This document shows positions 11,461 through 22,343 of a stretch of 64,000 nucleotides of DNA, piece by piece. Every line of letters starts with the position of its first letter. Position 1 is the stretch's first letter. Source of the DNA: Typhlomys cinereus (lineage: Eukaryota; Chordata; Mammalia; Rodentia; Platacanthomyidae); contig JALPQD010000387.1 in NCBI GenBank assembly GCA_023101885.1, forward strand, positions 1,747,223 through 1,811,222. Direction: 5' to 3'. The translations under genes were made by a program, and so were the position numbers. Below the pieces are notes generated by a model that saw nothing but the letters and a program-made list of their open reading frames with translations, did not search any database and was not told the origin of the DNA.

Positions 11461-11880
11461 CTCTTTTTTAAAATTTTTCTACTTTACAAGAATATTGAGT
11501 ACTTATCCTTGCTTTCCTCCATGGTCCCACCCTCCCATTCCTTCATCCATCCCTCCCACTCCCTCCTAGCTTCCTGCCTGTCTGCTTCTATGGAACCCAG
11601 TGTTCCCTCTGGCTTGTCTACTCATGTGACGGCTAAGGCCTCTGAGGCATACCAAGTTGCCTCTCTTCAGGCCACCCCACTGATAGGGGCATTTCCTTTC
11701 ACTCATCCAGCTTTAGTCTCCAAGGTTTCCACTGTATGTTCTTATCTTTCTTGAGTTCCTAGGTAGTCTATTGGGGCATGTTGGCATGTTGGCATGTCAG
11801 TCATTATGCAGGTCTGGTAAGGACAAGTGCCACTGTAATGTAGCAGTCCAGCCTTGAGTGGAATGTCTTGTCCAACAGTG
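11461..11880 (-). mobile_element. L1 3' UTR fragment (antisense)
   Basis: The layout matches 232-520 and 44181-44766: T-rich edge, TTTACAAGAATATTGAG, a C/T tract, then GTCTACTCATGTGACGGC and a final block near TGTCAGTCATTATGCAGG. Confidence 0.7.
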
Positions 11881-11894
11881 TATTTCTGAATTTT

Positions 11895-12115
11895 TTTTCT
11901 GACATTTTTTTCCCAATGATACAAACTCAATAGGTACCCCTGTCCTCTCCCTCCCTCCACCTCTTTCCAGTCCCCCTTTGCATTCTTCCCCCCCTTTTCC
12001 CTTCCTTTCATCCGCCTCCCTCCTTCCCCTTCTCCCAGTGTCTCTCCCTTCCCCCCTCCCATCCCCTGGAGCATCCTTTTCTTAAAAATTTCTGAAGTTT
12101 TAAGGATTATTGTCA
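11895..12115 (-). mobile_element. Second L1 3' UTR fragment (antisense)
   Basis: CATTTTTTTCCCAATGATAC, AAACTCAATAGGTACCCCTG and a pyrimidine tract mark a separate L1 3' end directly behind the first. The two may be nested insertions. Confidence 0.65.
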
Positions 12116-12319
12116 ACGTTCATTTCTGCCATGTTTGTAAATTTATAGATTTTCTCTCAGTCAGTGATTATCACATGATAATTTGATTCTTTAAAAAAAT
12201 CTGTGAGTCAATGTGAAAGTCTAGCATGGATCACAGGCACTAGTATCCTTAGAGGCAAGGATTAACAGACACGTTCCTATACTAAAGGGGAACACAAGAA
12301 AGGTCTCTAGGCAATGCTA

Positions 12320-12545
12320 CTGAGTACTTACACCTCATAAGAGAGGAGACCCAGAGGGAAGTTTGACATTCACACTAAAGGATGCTCCAGAGATGGGGGG
12401 AGAGGGCACTGGGAGAAAGGGAGGGAGGGGGGAAGGAATGATAAAAGGGGGTAGGGAGCAAGGGGATCCGGGAAGAGTGGAGAGAGGAAGGGGAATGGGG
12501 TACCTATCAAGTTTGTGTGAGTGGAAAAAAAAACTGTGCAAATGG
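12320..12545 (+). mobile_element. L1 3' UTR fragment, purine-rich tract
   Basis: ACACTAAAGGATGCTCCAGA, a G/A-rich tract, GGTACCTATCAAGTTTGTGT and GAGTGGAAAAAAAAACTG give the terminal 3' end of an L1 in plus orientation. It is a strongly 5'-truncated insert. The overlapping open frames come from the purine bias. Confidence 0.75.
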
Positions 12546-12577
12546 TTGAGGGTTTAGCTCCATAGCAGCTAAATGAG

Positions 12578-12670
12578 TATGATGGTCAAATGTCAATTTG
12601 ACACGTGAGAGGTAGACTTCTGGGTATACGGATGAGGAATTATTAAGTTAAGAACAAATCTGAAGGAAAC
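12578..12670 (+). mobile_element. MaLR LTR 5' fragment
   Basis: TATGATGGTCAAATGTCAAT followed by TTGACACGTGAGAGG and GAACAAATCTGAAGGA matches the first part of the 7022 LTR, diverged and truncated. Confidence 0.55.
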
Positions 12671-14637
12671 TTTTTGTATTCTTGTATTTTTAAGTTCATC
12701 AGCTTATTCCTGTAAGAATTCCTGGAAATTGAACACCTTTTATTCCCTTAAAATGAAAGGAAAGTATTTGTAATAACATCACATTCATTTTTCAAATCCC
12801 AAGGAAAACATAAGATAAAATAGGCAATATCAACTCTGAATATGTTGATTCATTAAATCTATTATGTTAAAGATTTAAAGACATAGTTGCCTTGACATTT
12901 TATATTTGATGTAAAAGAAGAGACAGATCAAATGGGCTTAGATTAACCAAAATAACTTATTGGAAAATTGTTCTTGGTGAAGTTTTTGTTTTCCACATTT
13001 GGTTTTAAGTTTGTGGAATATTCACAAATAAATTGTATAAAGGATGACACGCTATATTTTTGTTTCTTGTCTCTTTATATGCAATTTTACCTTTGTGTTT
13101 CTGAAAGTACAGTGATTATTTTAAGCATGTAATTTTCTCAACTTCAACAGAGACAATTTTAAACATGAGTCTATTTTAAATTGTCCACATTTACCCAATT
13201 CCAAAGCTAAAATAATCATGACACATAAAAACTTAAAGTGTCAGTCATTTGTAATCATAAACTTTTTTGCTTTACAAGTTAGGATAATTTTAAGATAGCT
13301 ACAAAACTAAAGTCTGTATGTTCATTGAGAAAACTTTGTGATGTTCATGAATATAAGCCTTAGAATCAAAATCTGAAATTTGTCTAAATGTCTAAGAGAG
13401 ACTGTTTAAACTAAACTCTGTCTGGTCTTATTATTTTTCTCATCTATGTCTTACACATAGCAATTGCCAAATAAAAATTTGTTGATGAATAAGTAAGACA
13501 TTTCAATAAAAATAGATTTTACAAAGGTTCAGGGTTATCTGGTTCCCTGATTGGATTTTGTCAAAACCAGAAAGATTGCCACCGCCAAATGAAGGAATGC
13601 TGATGAACAGATAATTGTGCTTTCATGTCACCTCTTGGAGAAACAGAAGTAAAACAAATCAAAACAAACAAAAACTTATGGTGACAATTTGTGAATGTGT
13701 TGCCTTCAAGGACAAATATTTTAGTAAATGACATACAAGAAAAAAAAATTTGGCTAGATAAAACAATCTTCTTAGTATATTTTCTCTGTCCCAAAATATA
13801 AATTAGTGAAACCTATGCTTTTGTAGCCTAGGAGTATGCCAACAGAACTCATATTTTTAAAAATCTTTCATAAAAGTTGTAGCTACAGACTTCTGCTTCC
13901 TTATCTTGTTAAAAAATGAATCAAATCTGTAGAATGTCTACTGGGAAAAATGACTTCTACGTAAGTTTGACTCATTAAAATACAAAACAATTTTCAAGGA
14001 AAATAAAAGTCAACATACAAATTTTAATATCGGCAAAAAATGGAAATTACTTGTGTTCAATAATAAGTAAGCAGTTATTTTAATGAGGCAGTACACAGTG
14101 TATTAGAAAATAATAGCAGATCTCCCTACATATGGAAATATGGATGGTTTTCAATTCTTCAGCTATGCAAATCTATATTTTCCAAGACTTTTACAATGAG
14201 TGCTATAAGTATTCAGGCTTTCTCAAAATAAATTTTGAAAGCATTAAAAAACAACTCTAACTTGGAAACAAAGAAAATCGGCATTATTGAGTAGATTCAA
14301 CATCTTTCCTAAAGCAAAGGAAGAACAGAGAAACTAGGCTTCCTAAAGAAAAAGAACTATTGCAATTTAAAATATTCCAGCTTTAGTGATTCCAACACCA
14401 TCTTTTCAATGTATTTGAATCTGATCTTTTTGGACCAATTACCTTAATTTCTATGTCACAACAAGATTAGTTGGTTTACCTATCCATCTAAATCTGATGG
14501 TGAGAGGAACAGGATCCTGTCATTGAGGATTGTTTAAGAATTACATGAACTATGAAGGGAGTTGCTTATCGAAAGAATGTATTTTTGTCAAACATTGAAT
14601 GATACCTAATAAGACTAATTTTCTTTCCTTCCTCCCT
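12671..14637. other. Intergenic AT-rich DNA
   Basis: About 2 kb without a recognised repeat, gene or long open frame. It may be unique sequence and would make a good mapping anchor. Confidence 0.5.
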
Positions 14638-15061
14638 GTAGCAGTTTACCTGCATAGTTGCTGACAAAATCATGACAGAACAGCATAAGGGAGCAAGGGG
14701 TTTATTCTATTAGGATAGTCTGGTTACAGTTCTTAGTCCAGGTTGACAGGAGAGCTCACACAAACACCAGGGCTGAAGGAACTGGCCACATCATGTTCAC
14801 ATAACTGAGAGAGGGCCAATCCTTACTTGCCAGACCAGCATGTCTGGCCAAGTATACGAAAGGATGCCTACTCTACTCAAACAGTTCCCTCCATTTTATT
14901 TACCTGCCCCAGAGACTAGTCCCTCCCACCATAGACTGGGCCATCCCCATCCACTAAACAGTCTCCTACAGGTCCTGGGCTTAACTCACCTACTTCTCTG
15001 TTAATGTGCCTAGAGCTCAAACACTCAACTGTCAAGTTAACACCTGTATCTAACTATGACG
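14638..15061 (-). mobile_element. Solo MaLR LTR (antisense)
   Basis: This is the reverse complement of the 7022 LTR: TGTAGCAGTTTACCTGCATA at the left, then the GGACTAAGAACTGTAA and TGGCAAGTAAGGAT equivalents, ending AACTATGAC at 15060. No internal region is present, so LTR-LTR recombination probably removed the rest. Confidence 0.85.
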
Positions 15062-15340
15062 CTGTCCCTTTCTTTTCTTTCTTCCCTTCCCTTCCCTTCT
15101 TTTCCTTTCTTTCTCTTTCTTCATTTGCCTTTTCCTCTTTTCTTTCTTTCTTTCTTTCTTTCATTCTTTCTTTCTTTCTTTCTTTCTTTTCTTTCTTTCT
15201 TTCTTTCTTTCTTTCTTTTCTTTCTTTCTTTCTTTCCTTCCTTCCTTCCTTCCTTCCTTCCTTCCTTCCTTCCTTCCTTCCTTCCTTCCTTCCTTCCTTT
15301 CTTTCTCTTTCTCTTTTTCTCTCTTTCTTTTTTACCTCAT
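15062..15340. repeat. (TTTC)n / (TTCC)n pyrimidine microsatellite
   Basis: About 280 bases of nearly pure pyrimidine start at the edge of the LTR. TTTC units dominate to about 15230 and TTCC units from about 15235 to 15300. The two 114-121 residue open frames (Phe/Leu/Ser-rich) are products of the repeat. Confidence 0.95.
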
Positions 15341-15705
15341 TCCATTTTTATCAGGGAAGTAGAAGGTGAGCTCTATCTAATCTCTAAATCATTGTCTTGA
15401 TATCATCAAATTAGCAAATAATATTCAGGTGAATTACTTGGAGATCATATGCATCTTTTATTTTATCATACTTATTACTTTTAAGTTTCTTTTCTTTTGT
15501 TCTCATCATTGTTCAAGATTCAGCAAAAGGTTATTTTGTTTTATTTCATTTTATTTCCTCCCTCATAGGATATAGCTATTATTAGATTAAATTTTGAGTT
15601 CTATGTATCTTGGTTTCATATTCCATTGCTGGAAATAGTATCTGATCCAAACAATTTAGGGGATCAAGTGAACATATCTAGTTTGTAATTTCAGGTTACA
15701 ATTAT
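15341..15705. other. Intergenic, nothing recognised
   Basis: Unassigned sequence. Confidence 0.4.
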
Positions 15706-16013
15706 CATGACAGAAAAGTGAAAGAACTGGTTTTATCATATCTCAAGAGCTGAGTAAGGGCAAGGACCAATGCTGCTTAGTAGCTTGTTAATCTACCAAT
15801 AGTAGTAAATCTACCAACAGTACTAAATTTTAACTAGTTCTTTTCAAGTTTTATCCATCTGCCCAGGGAATGATCGTACCCACTAAGTGCTGGCTTTCCC
15901 TCCTCACCCCAGTCAATTCTGTGAGACAATTTGATACAAGCTTGATAGAGAACTGTCTAAACTAAAATAGACTTTCATAGGTATGCCCATATCTGAAGTG
16001 TCAAGTTGATAGC
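15706..16013 (-). mobile_element. Diverged MaLR LTR (antisense)
   Basis: ATTATCATGACAGAAAAGTG at the left and GTGTCAAGTTGATAGCTAAA at the right frame a shortened, diverged relative of the 14638 LTR. Confidence 0.55.
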
Positions 16014-16430
16014 TAAAACCAACTGTTTCTATTACGAATAAGAAATTAATTTCTCTTTCCAGAGCCTCCTTTTCTTACTCCCTTGTTATTATTTGTTAGT
16101 TCTATATACTTTTAAGCTTCATATTCTCTTACACCTAATAATTATTTAAGTAGTTATGTCTTAATGATTGTTCATTTTAAGTAGTCACTATTTTGTTACT
16201 CAAATAATTTTCAATATCTAGATTTATTGCATCTTGAAAGTAATAACTTGCATAATATTGATTTTGACCTTGGGAATATAGAAAGACTCAATTCTTTGCA
16301 ATTTGATGGAAATATACAAGTTATAGTCTTCAGAGAAAGTTTGCTTATTCAACACATATAATATATGACATAGAAAAAAATCTGTGAGACCATAATGATA
16401 TTCAGAGAAGAAATAAACAGCACTGGGGGA

Positions 16431-16790
16431 ATATCTAAGCAATTAAAGAACTGGCCAATGCAAGCAAAGGGACTGGAGTTCACATACCAAGATTACACAT
16501 AAAAATTCTGGTGGAAATGGCAGCCATCCTGTAATTTCACCCCTGGAAGGCAGAACTTGGTAATGCTCAGAGCAAACTGGCCAGACTAATTCTGATAGTA
16601 TGCTCATGGTTTGAGACCCTGTCTTGACAAAAATAAGGAAGAATTGTTGATAGAGGATGATTCCTGATATTACCTTCAGGCTTCAACACATACACACACT
16701 CCTGTGTATACGTATCCTTTCACCTACATACCCAGACACATGCAAACACACATATATTCCCTTCATACACACATGCATTAACAAAAAAAA
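16431..16790 (+). mobile_element. Degraded tRNA-headed SINE
   Basis: The body GGAAGGCAGAACTTGGTAAT, CTCAGAGCAAACTGG and a CA-rich tail match the 10681 SINE, but the head is barely recognisable. This is an older copy with an internal insert near 16580-16650. Confidence 0.6.
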
Positions 16791-16885
16791 GGTAAACAAT
16801 ATTCCTTTTCTTTACAGCTGAATGATAGCTAATGATATATCTGAAAGCATTAGGTTTGAAATAAATTACAAATACTCATTTTTCT

Positions 16886-17000
16886 AGGCATGATGTTACA
16901 TGTTTTAATCCTAGTATTTGTGGAAACAGAGCCTAGTGGATCACAAGTTCAAGGCCAGACATGGTTGTGTGGTGAAACCTTGTCTTCAAAAAATTAACTA
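16886..17000 (+). mobile_element. B1 SINE, diverged
   Basis: GGCATGATGTTACATGTTTT, AATCCTAGTATTTGTGG, ATCACAAGTTCAAGGCC and ACCTTGTCTTCAAAAAATTA follow the B1 order. Confidence 0.75.
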
Positions 17001-18274
17001 TGAAGGTTAAAGTTAAGTGTTCACCATAAATAATTTAGAGGGAAGGCATAATTTACTTCATAACATAACACCAAAAGATTTTCTCCTGTGTTTTCTGTTA
17101 AATATACATGATTTTAATAAAACCACTGTAAAATTGTTTGGTTAAAAATAAAGACTTATTGAAACTATGCTATGCTACCAGTACTGAATGCTTAACATAC
17201 AAAAATGGTCACTAGCCAATTATGGTAGCACAAATTTATAAGCTCAGAAGTTGGGACACTGAATTAGGAAAATGGAGTGTTTGAGACCATCTTGAATCAC
17301 ATAGAAAGACTGAGGCCAGAATGGATTGTAAAGTAAGACTATGCAAAAAAAGTAATAATATTTGATTATTATTAAATTATTTAACTTTAACTCCATATAA
17401 AACACATGTTTATAGTATGTTCTTAGTATTCCATACATGAAAATCAAATGCTATAAGAGTATGTAAACTATATTAGAATACCAAATTTTTTATAAATGTT
17501 CATGCTTATTGGAAAAATGATAGAGTTGCTCTTTGTATTTTCCTTTCAGATTATTATTTGCTTTTATTTTGCAAACTTGTATTGTTAATACTTGCTCATA
17601 ATTATTTATATTTATACTTTGTGTCATAAATGCAATAGAATATGCATACTACATGTGCATAGCTTAACATGACAAAATGAGCAGCTATGCCTATGTCATC
17701 AAGTTTAGTGTTTATAAGTAATCTGTATCTTTATAATTGCCTATATGTTATATTCATCATAATGCCTGGTAAATAGAAGTACTACCCCAAGTTTTCTGCA
17801 TTCTTCCATGTCTTTCAAGAATAATATTAAGCCATGAAAATGATCTCTAAACATTTTTTTCAATATTTTTGAAAACTATTTGTAAAAGTGAAAAAATTTT
17901 TCTACCAGTTGACTCAGTGATCACTGAGTGAGAATCCGGAGGATATCTTCATAGTGTTCTGCCCCAAAAGTTTAATTTATAGCAAGGTATCAACAATCTC
18001 ACTTTGAAACATAGTTTTGTACATTTAAAGATACATTTCCCAATTAAACAGGTCGTTAATCTGCAGTGATGTATTTTACAAGCTATGTGATTATATCTTC
18101 CAACAATTCTGATGATATTTGCCTGGTAATTTAGAAGAGATATTCTTTTTCTCACATTTCTTCTACATTTATTAACTGTCATTCAGCTTTAAAGAAAAGC
18201 AATTATTCCCTTCTTTTTGAGTTCCATTATGGAGTCATGGACTCTTCTATTTCATATATTCGAGCACATGTTGC
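17001..18274. other. Intergenic, with a weak B1-like piece
   Basis: Near 17210-17345 a B1-like order is faint (AATTATGGTAGCACAAATTT, TTTGAGACCATCTTGAATC). The remainder is AT-rich and unassigned. Confidence 0.4.
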
Positions 18275-18636
18275 AATTTGTTGGCCTCTTACTGATAAAT
18301 ATACAACCAAATAACTTACATTAGCAAGAAGCTTTATTTTTGCTTATAGTTCATAGCCATACCAAATTAACAGGTATTGCTAAGAGAGGGGCAAACCTCC
18401 TCATTTGTCATATTGAAAATTTGCAAAGTGTGCTGAAAGTATGCCAAACTACTGAACCAGCTCTTTCCATCTTATTAATCACCCAGAGAATGGTCCTTCC
18501 CACTATTGGCTAGGTCTTCCCACATCGATTAAAAAATCTCCCACAAGCTTGCTCAGAACCTGCCTTATATACCAATTTTTCACAAATGTGCTTAGAGGCT
18601 CAGCACTGGACTGTCGAACTGATACCTGTACTTAAC
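18275..18636 (-). mobile_element. Diverged MaLR LTR (antisense)
   Basis: TTGGCCTCTTACTGATAAAT at the left and CTGTCGAACTGATACCTGTA near the right match the inverted MaLR LTR. The inverted repeat begins inside this LTR at 18591, so the palindrome boundary is not an element boundary. Confidence 0.65.
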
Positions 18637-18892
18637 AAAAAGCACAATATCATCAAATGATTTCATGCTAAAATTACTAAAGATGTGGCCAGTAGGATTT
18701 TTTCTCTGATATGGCTTTTTGATAGCTCCCTACCATTCTCAGACCAACTGCTTCTCATGCAATACTCTGCTGTTTTATAGTCGTTTCTGTATTTTTCCTT
18801 CTCTAAATTCAAATTTTTCCAAGAGGTTTCATTTCTAACATTGCATCCATTTCATTCAAGGAGAATGGCACTTATAAGCAAAGCTCTGCATA

Positions 18893-19018
18893 GTAATGAT
18901 ATATATAATACATACATATACATATGTATATATCATTATACATACATATGTATGTAACTATATATATCATTATACATAAATATATCATGATATATATATA
19001 CATATATTTATATAAAAT
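18893..19018. repeat. AT-rich low-complexity, locally palindromic
   Basis: Runs of ATATAT, CATACATATG and TATATATCATTATA can each fold on themselves. The mirror copy is at 21906-22031. Confidence 0.85.
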
Positions 19019-20147
19019 GTATTTTAGCTGTATGCATACACTGTACTTTTTTCTACTCGCCATGTGCCACATGTCTCCCTCTCAACTTCATGTCCTCTTT
19101 TTTTTTGAACTAACTGAATCCAATTAGTGTGACTCATGTATGTATGGATTGTGGGACCTTGCACTGAGGCATGAACAGCCCACCCATGGCCATACACACT
19201 CTGGAAAAGCATGCTCCCTCCCCCCCCCCTCTATCATTGGTCAAGAACTGCTCATGCTCAGTTAGGGGTGGGGTCTTGGGAATTCCTCCATTTTCCATGT
19301 TGAAATTTTGACTATTTTGATCATGAATAGGTTACCATAGTTGTGAGCTCATTTGTCTAATGGCCATGCCATGTTAAGAAGACAACATATTACAGTACTC
19401 CTTCCCATCCTCCCTTTTATCTTCTTGCCATTCTTTTTTGTGATGCTATTTGAGTTTTGAGGATGAAAATGTGATATAGATTTCCCATCTACATTGATCT
19501 TTCACATTCACAAATTCTCAATATTTTTACCAGTTAGGAGTCTCTGCATTAACTACTTCCCATTGAAGAAGTTTCACTGATCAAAGTTGATAGCAGCACA
19601 AATCTGCGCTTCATAAAGTTTATAAACAAATTATAAGCATAATTATTTAGAAGGCAGTTTTGTCAATATGACCATTTAACAAAATAACAACTGTATTTTC
19701 TTCTCCTGGGACCTATGACCTCCTTAGTCATTGGTGTCTGACCAGATTTATAGACCAGGCATCAATTCCCTTTTATAGAACAGTCTTGCAATCCAATCAT
19801 AACGTTGTTGGTTATTCCTTAATAAATAAATATTAAGTGCTAAGCAGGAATCAGTGCTAAGTGATCTAGGTAAGACCACCTATATTTTTCTGCTCTAGAA
19901 GCCTCCCTAGCACCTTCTGGCACTATGATAGCTAACCAGCAAGAAGGAATTTTCCTGGTCAATTCAGGATTTGTTTCTCTGTACCCTGAAACCAAAGTAT
20001 ATGCTTTCTTCAGCAATAGTTTAAGGGTTTTTTGTTCCCTAAGGGAAAAATTATATAACTACTGCTTTTGTTATTTAAAGTTTCTGAAATTACTGAAATC
20101 ACAGGTCTTTTCAACATTATATGCATGATAAAGAAAGATTTCAGCAA
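19019..20147. other. Unassigned sequence in left arm
   Basis: No gene or named repeat. The open frame at 19925-20128 has no family resemblance. Confidence 0.4.
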
Positions 20148-20265
20148 AAGTGTGGTGACACACACCTCAATGTAATCCCAGATCTTGGAAAGATAAGGAA
20201 GATCATAAGTTGAAGAGTGATCTATAGTGAGTTCCCATTTCAATAAAGAAAACTGAAAGATCTTT
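20148..20265 (+). mobile_element. B1-like SINE in left arm
   Basis: GTGTGGTGACACACACCTCA, ATGTAATCCCAGATCTTGG and GTGATCTATAGTGAGTTCCC follow the B1 order. The inverted copy is at 20659-20776. Confidence 0.75.
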
Positions 20266-20318
20266 CTCCTTCAGAATGAACGTTAATTGAGACACCAGGA
20301 TTAACATGTTATGGATCA

Positions 20319-20605
20319 GTTCTTCTGTGAAAACATGCTTCCACTGTAAACAAAAGTGTTATTTCTTGTGTAGTACAGAAGGCTTCCATTTAATTACCAT
20401 GGTATATTTGAGAATGTGGCTTCCTCTTCTGTACAAGTTAAAGAATTTTTACTACAAATGAGGAACAAAACAATAACATTTTTGTTTTTATCTAGTGATA
20501 TAGCTATATTAGTAAAGCTTCCCAGGAATATGCATGAAGAATAATAAAGAAATTTTGGACATTGTGCAACCAATATATTAAGACACCACTACAGTTAATT
20601 GAATA
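20319..20605. other. 287-bp unpaired spacer of inverted repeat
   Basis: This single-copy loop lies between the arms. It shows no adapter-like or repeat sequence by eye. Pairing stops abruptly at 20318/20606 (G at 20319 faces A at 20605). Confidence 0.95.
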
Positions 20606-22333
20606 TGATCCATAACATGTTAATCCTGGTGTCTCAATTAACGTTCATTCTGAAGGAGAAAGATCTTTCAGTTTTCTTTATTGAAATGGGAACTCACTAT
20701 AGATCACTCTTCAACTTATGATCTTCCTTATCTTTCCAAGATCTGGGATTACATTGAGGTGTGTGTCACCACACTTTTGCTGAAATCTTTCTTTATCATG
20801 CATATAATGTTGAAAAGACCTGTGATTTCAGTAATTTCAGAAACTTTAAATAACAAAAGCAGTAGTTATATAATTTTTCCCTTAGGGAACAAAAAACCCT
20901 TAAACTATTGCTGAAGAAAGCATATACTTTGGTTTCAGGGTACAGAGAAACAAATCCTGAATTGACCAGGAAAATTCCTTCTTGCTGGTTAGCTATCATA
21001 GTGCCAGAAGGTGCTAGGGAGGCTTCTAGAGCAGAAAAATATAGGTGGTCTTACCTAGATCACTTAGCACTGATTCCTGCTTAGCACTTAATATTTATTT
21101 ATTAAGGAATAACCAACAACGTTATGATTGGATTGCAAGACTGTTCTATAAAAGGGAATTGATGCCTGGTCTATAAATCTGGTCAGACACCAATGACTAA
21201 GGAGGTCATAGGTCCCAGGAGAAGAAAATACAGTTGTTATTTTGTTAAATGGTCATATTGACAAAACTGCCTTCTAAATAATTATGCTTATAATTTGTTT
21301 ATAAACTTTATGAAGCGCAGATTTGTGCTGCTATCAACTTTGATCAGTGAAACTTCTTCAATGGGAAGTAGTTAATGCAGAGACTCCTAACTGGTAAAAA
21401 TATTGAGAATTTGTGAATGTGAAAGATCAATGTAGATGGGAAATCTATATCACATTTTCATCCTCAAAACTCAAATAGCATCACAAAAAAGAATGGCAAG
21501 AAGATAAAAGGGAGGATGGGAAGGAGTACTGTAATATGTTGTCTTCTTAACATGGCATGGCCATTAGACAAATGAGCTCACAACTATGGTAACCTATTCA
21601 TGATCAAAATAGTCAAAATTTCAACATGGAAAATGGAGGAATTCCCAAGACCCCACCCCTAACTGAGCATGAGCAGTTCTTGACCAATGATAGAGGGGGG
21701 GGGGAGGGAGCATGCTTTTCCAGAGTGTGTATGGCCATGGGTGGGCTGTTCATGCCTCAGTGCAAGGTCCCACAATCCATACATACATGAGTCACACTAA
21801 TTGGATTCAGTTAGTTCAAAAAAAAAGAGGACATGAAGTTGAGAGGGAGACATGTGGCACATGGCGAGTAGAAAAAAGTACAGTGTATGCATACAGCTAA
21901 AATACATTTTATATAAATATATGTATATATATATCATGATATATTTATGTATAATGATATATATAGTTACATACATATGTATGTATAATGATATATACAT
22001 ATGTATATGTATGTATTATATATATCATTACTATGCAGAGCTTTGCTTATAAGTGCCATTCTCCTTGAATGAAATGGATGCAATGTTAGAAATGAAACCT
22101 CTTGGAAAAATTTGAATTTAGAGAAGGAAAAATACAGAAACGACTATAAAACAGCAGAGTATTGCATGAGAAGCAGTTGGTCTGAGAATGGTAGGGAGCT
22201 ATCAAAAAGCCATATCAGAGAAAAAATCCTACTGGCCACATCTTTAGTAATTTTAGCATGAAATCATTTGATGATATTGTGCTTTTTGTTAAGTACAGGT
22301 ATCAGTTCGACAGTCCAGTGCTGAGCCTCTAAG
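20606..22333 (-). repeat. Right arm of inverted repeat, ends at gap
   Basis: This is the reverse complement of 18591-20318. It ends at the base before the N run, so the true palindrome may have been longer and the gap may have cut it. Confidence 0.97.
20659..20776 (-). mobile_element. B1-like SINE in right arm
   Basis: Inverted copy of 20148-20265. Confidence 0.75.
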
Positions 22334-22343
22334 NNNNNNNNNN
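22334..22343. other. Assembly gap, 10 N
   Basis: Ten N bases mark a join of unknown true length between the palindrome and the base-depleted block. Confidence 1.

Larger units (their letters stand above)
18591..20318 (+). repeat. Left arm of 1,728-bp inverted repeat
   Basis: Every position x here pairs with 40924-x in 20606-22333. Paired open frames at 18872/22052, 20010/20914 and 20243/20681 fit this constant exactly and their translations are identical, so there is no indel along the arm and no difference in the parts I compared. The arm holds the end of a MaLR LTR, an AT microsatellite (18893-19018), a C-run near 19220 and a B1-like SINE (20148-20265). Its left end has no natural boundary. 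Confidence 0.97.

Noticed and set aside
15004..15400. Phe/Leu/Ser-rich proteins of 114-121 residues
   Set aside because: Translations of the TTTC/TTCC microsatellite.
18893..19018. Replication origin or CRISPR-like array from regular AT palindromes
   Set aside because: Simple AT-rich low complexity without spacer-repeat regularity, in a mammalian nuclear context.
20010..20914. Pair of identical 77-residue proteins in opposite orientation
   Set aside because: They are the same shadow frame seen twice because of the inverted repeat, overlapping a B1-like SINE.
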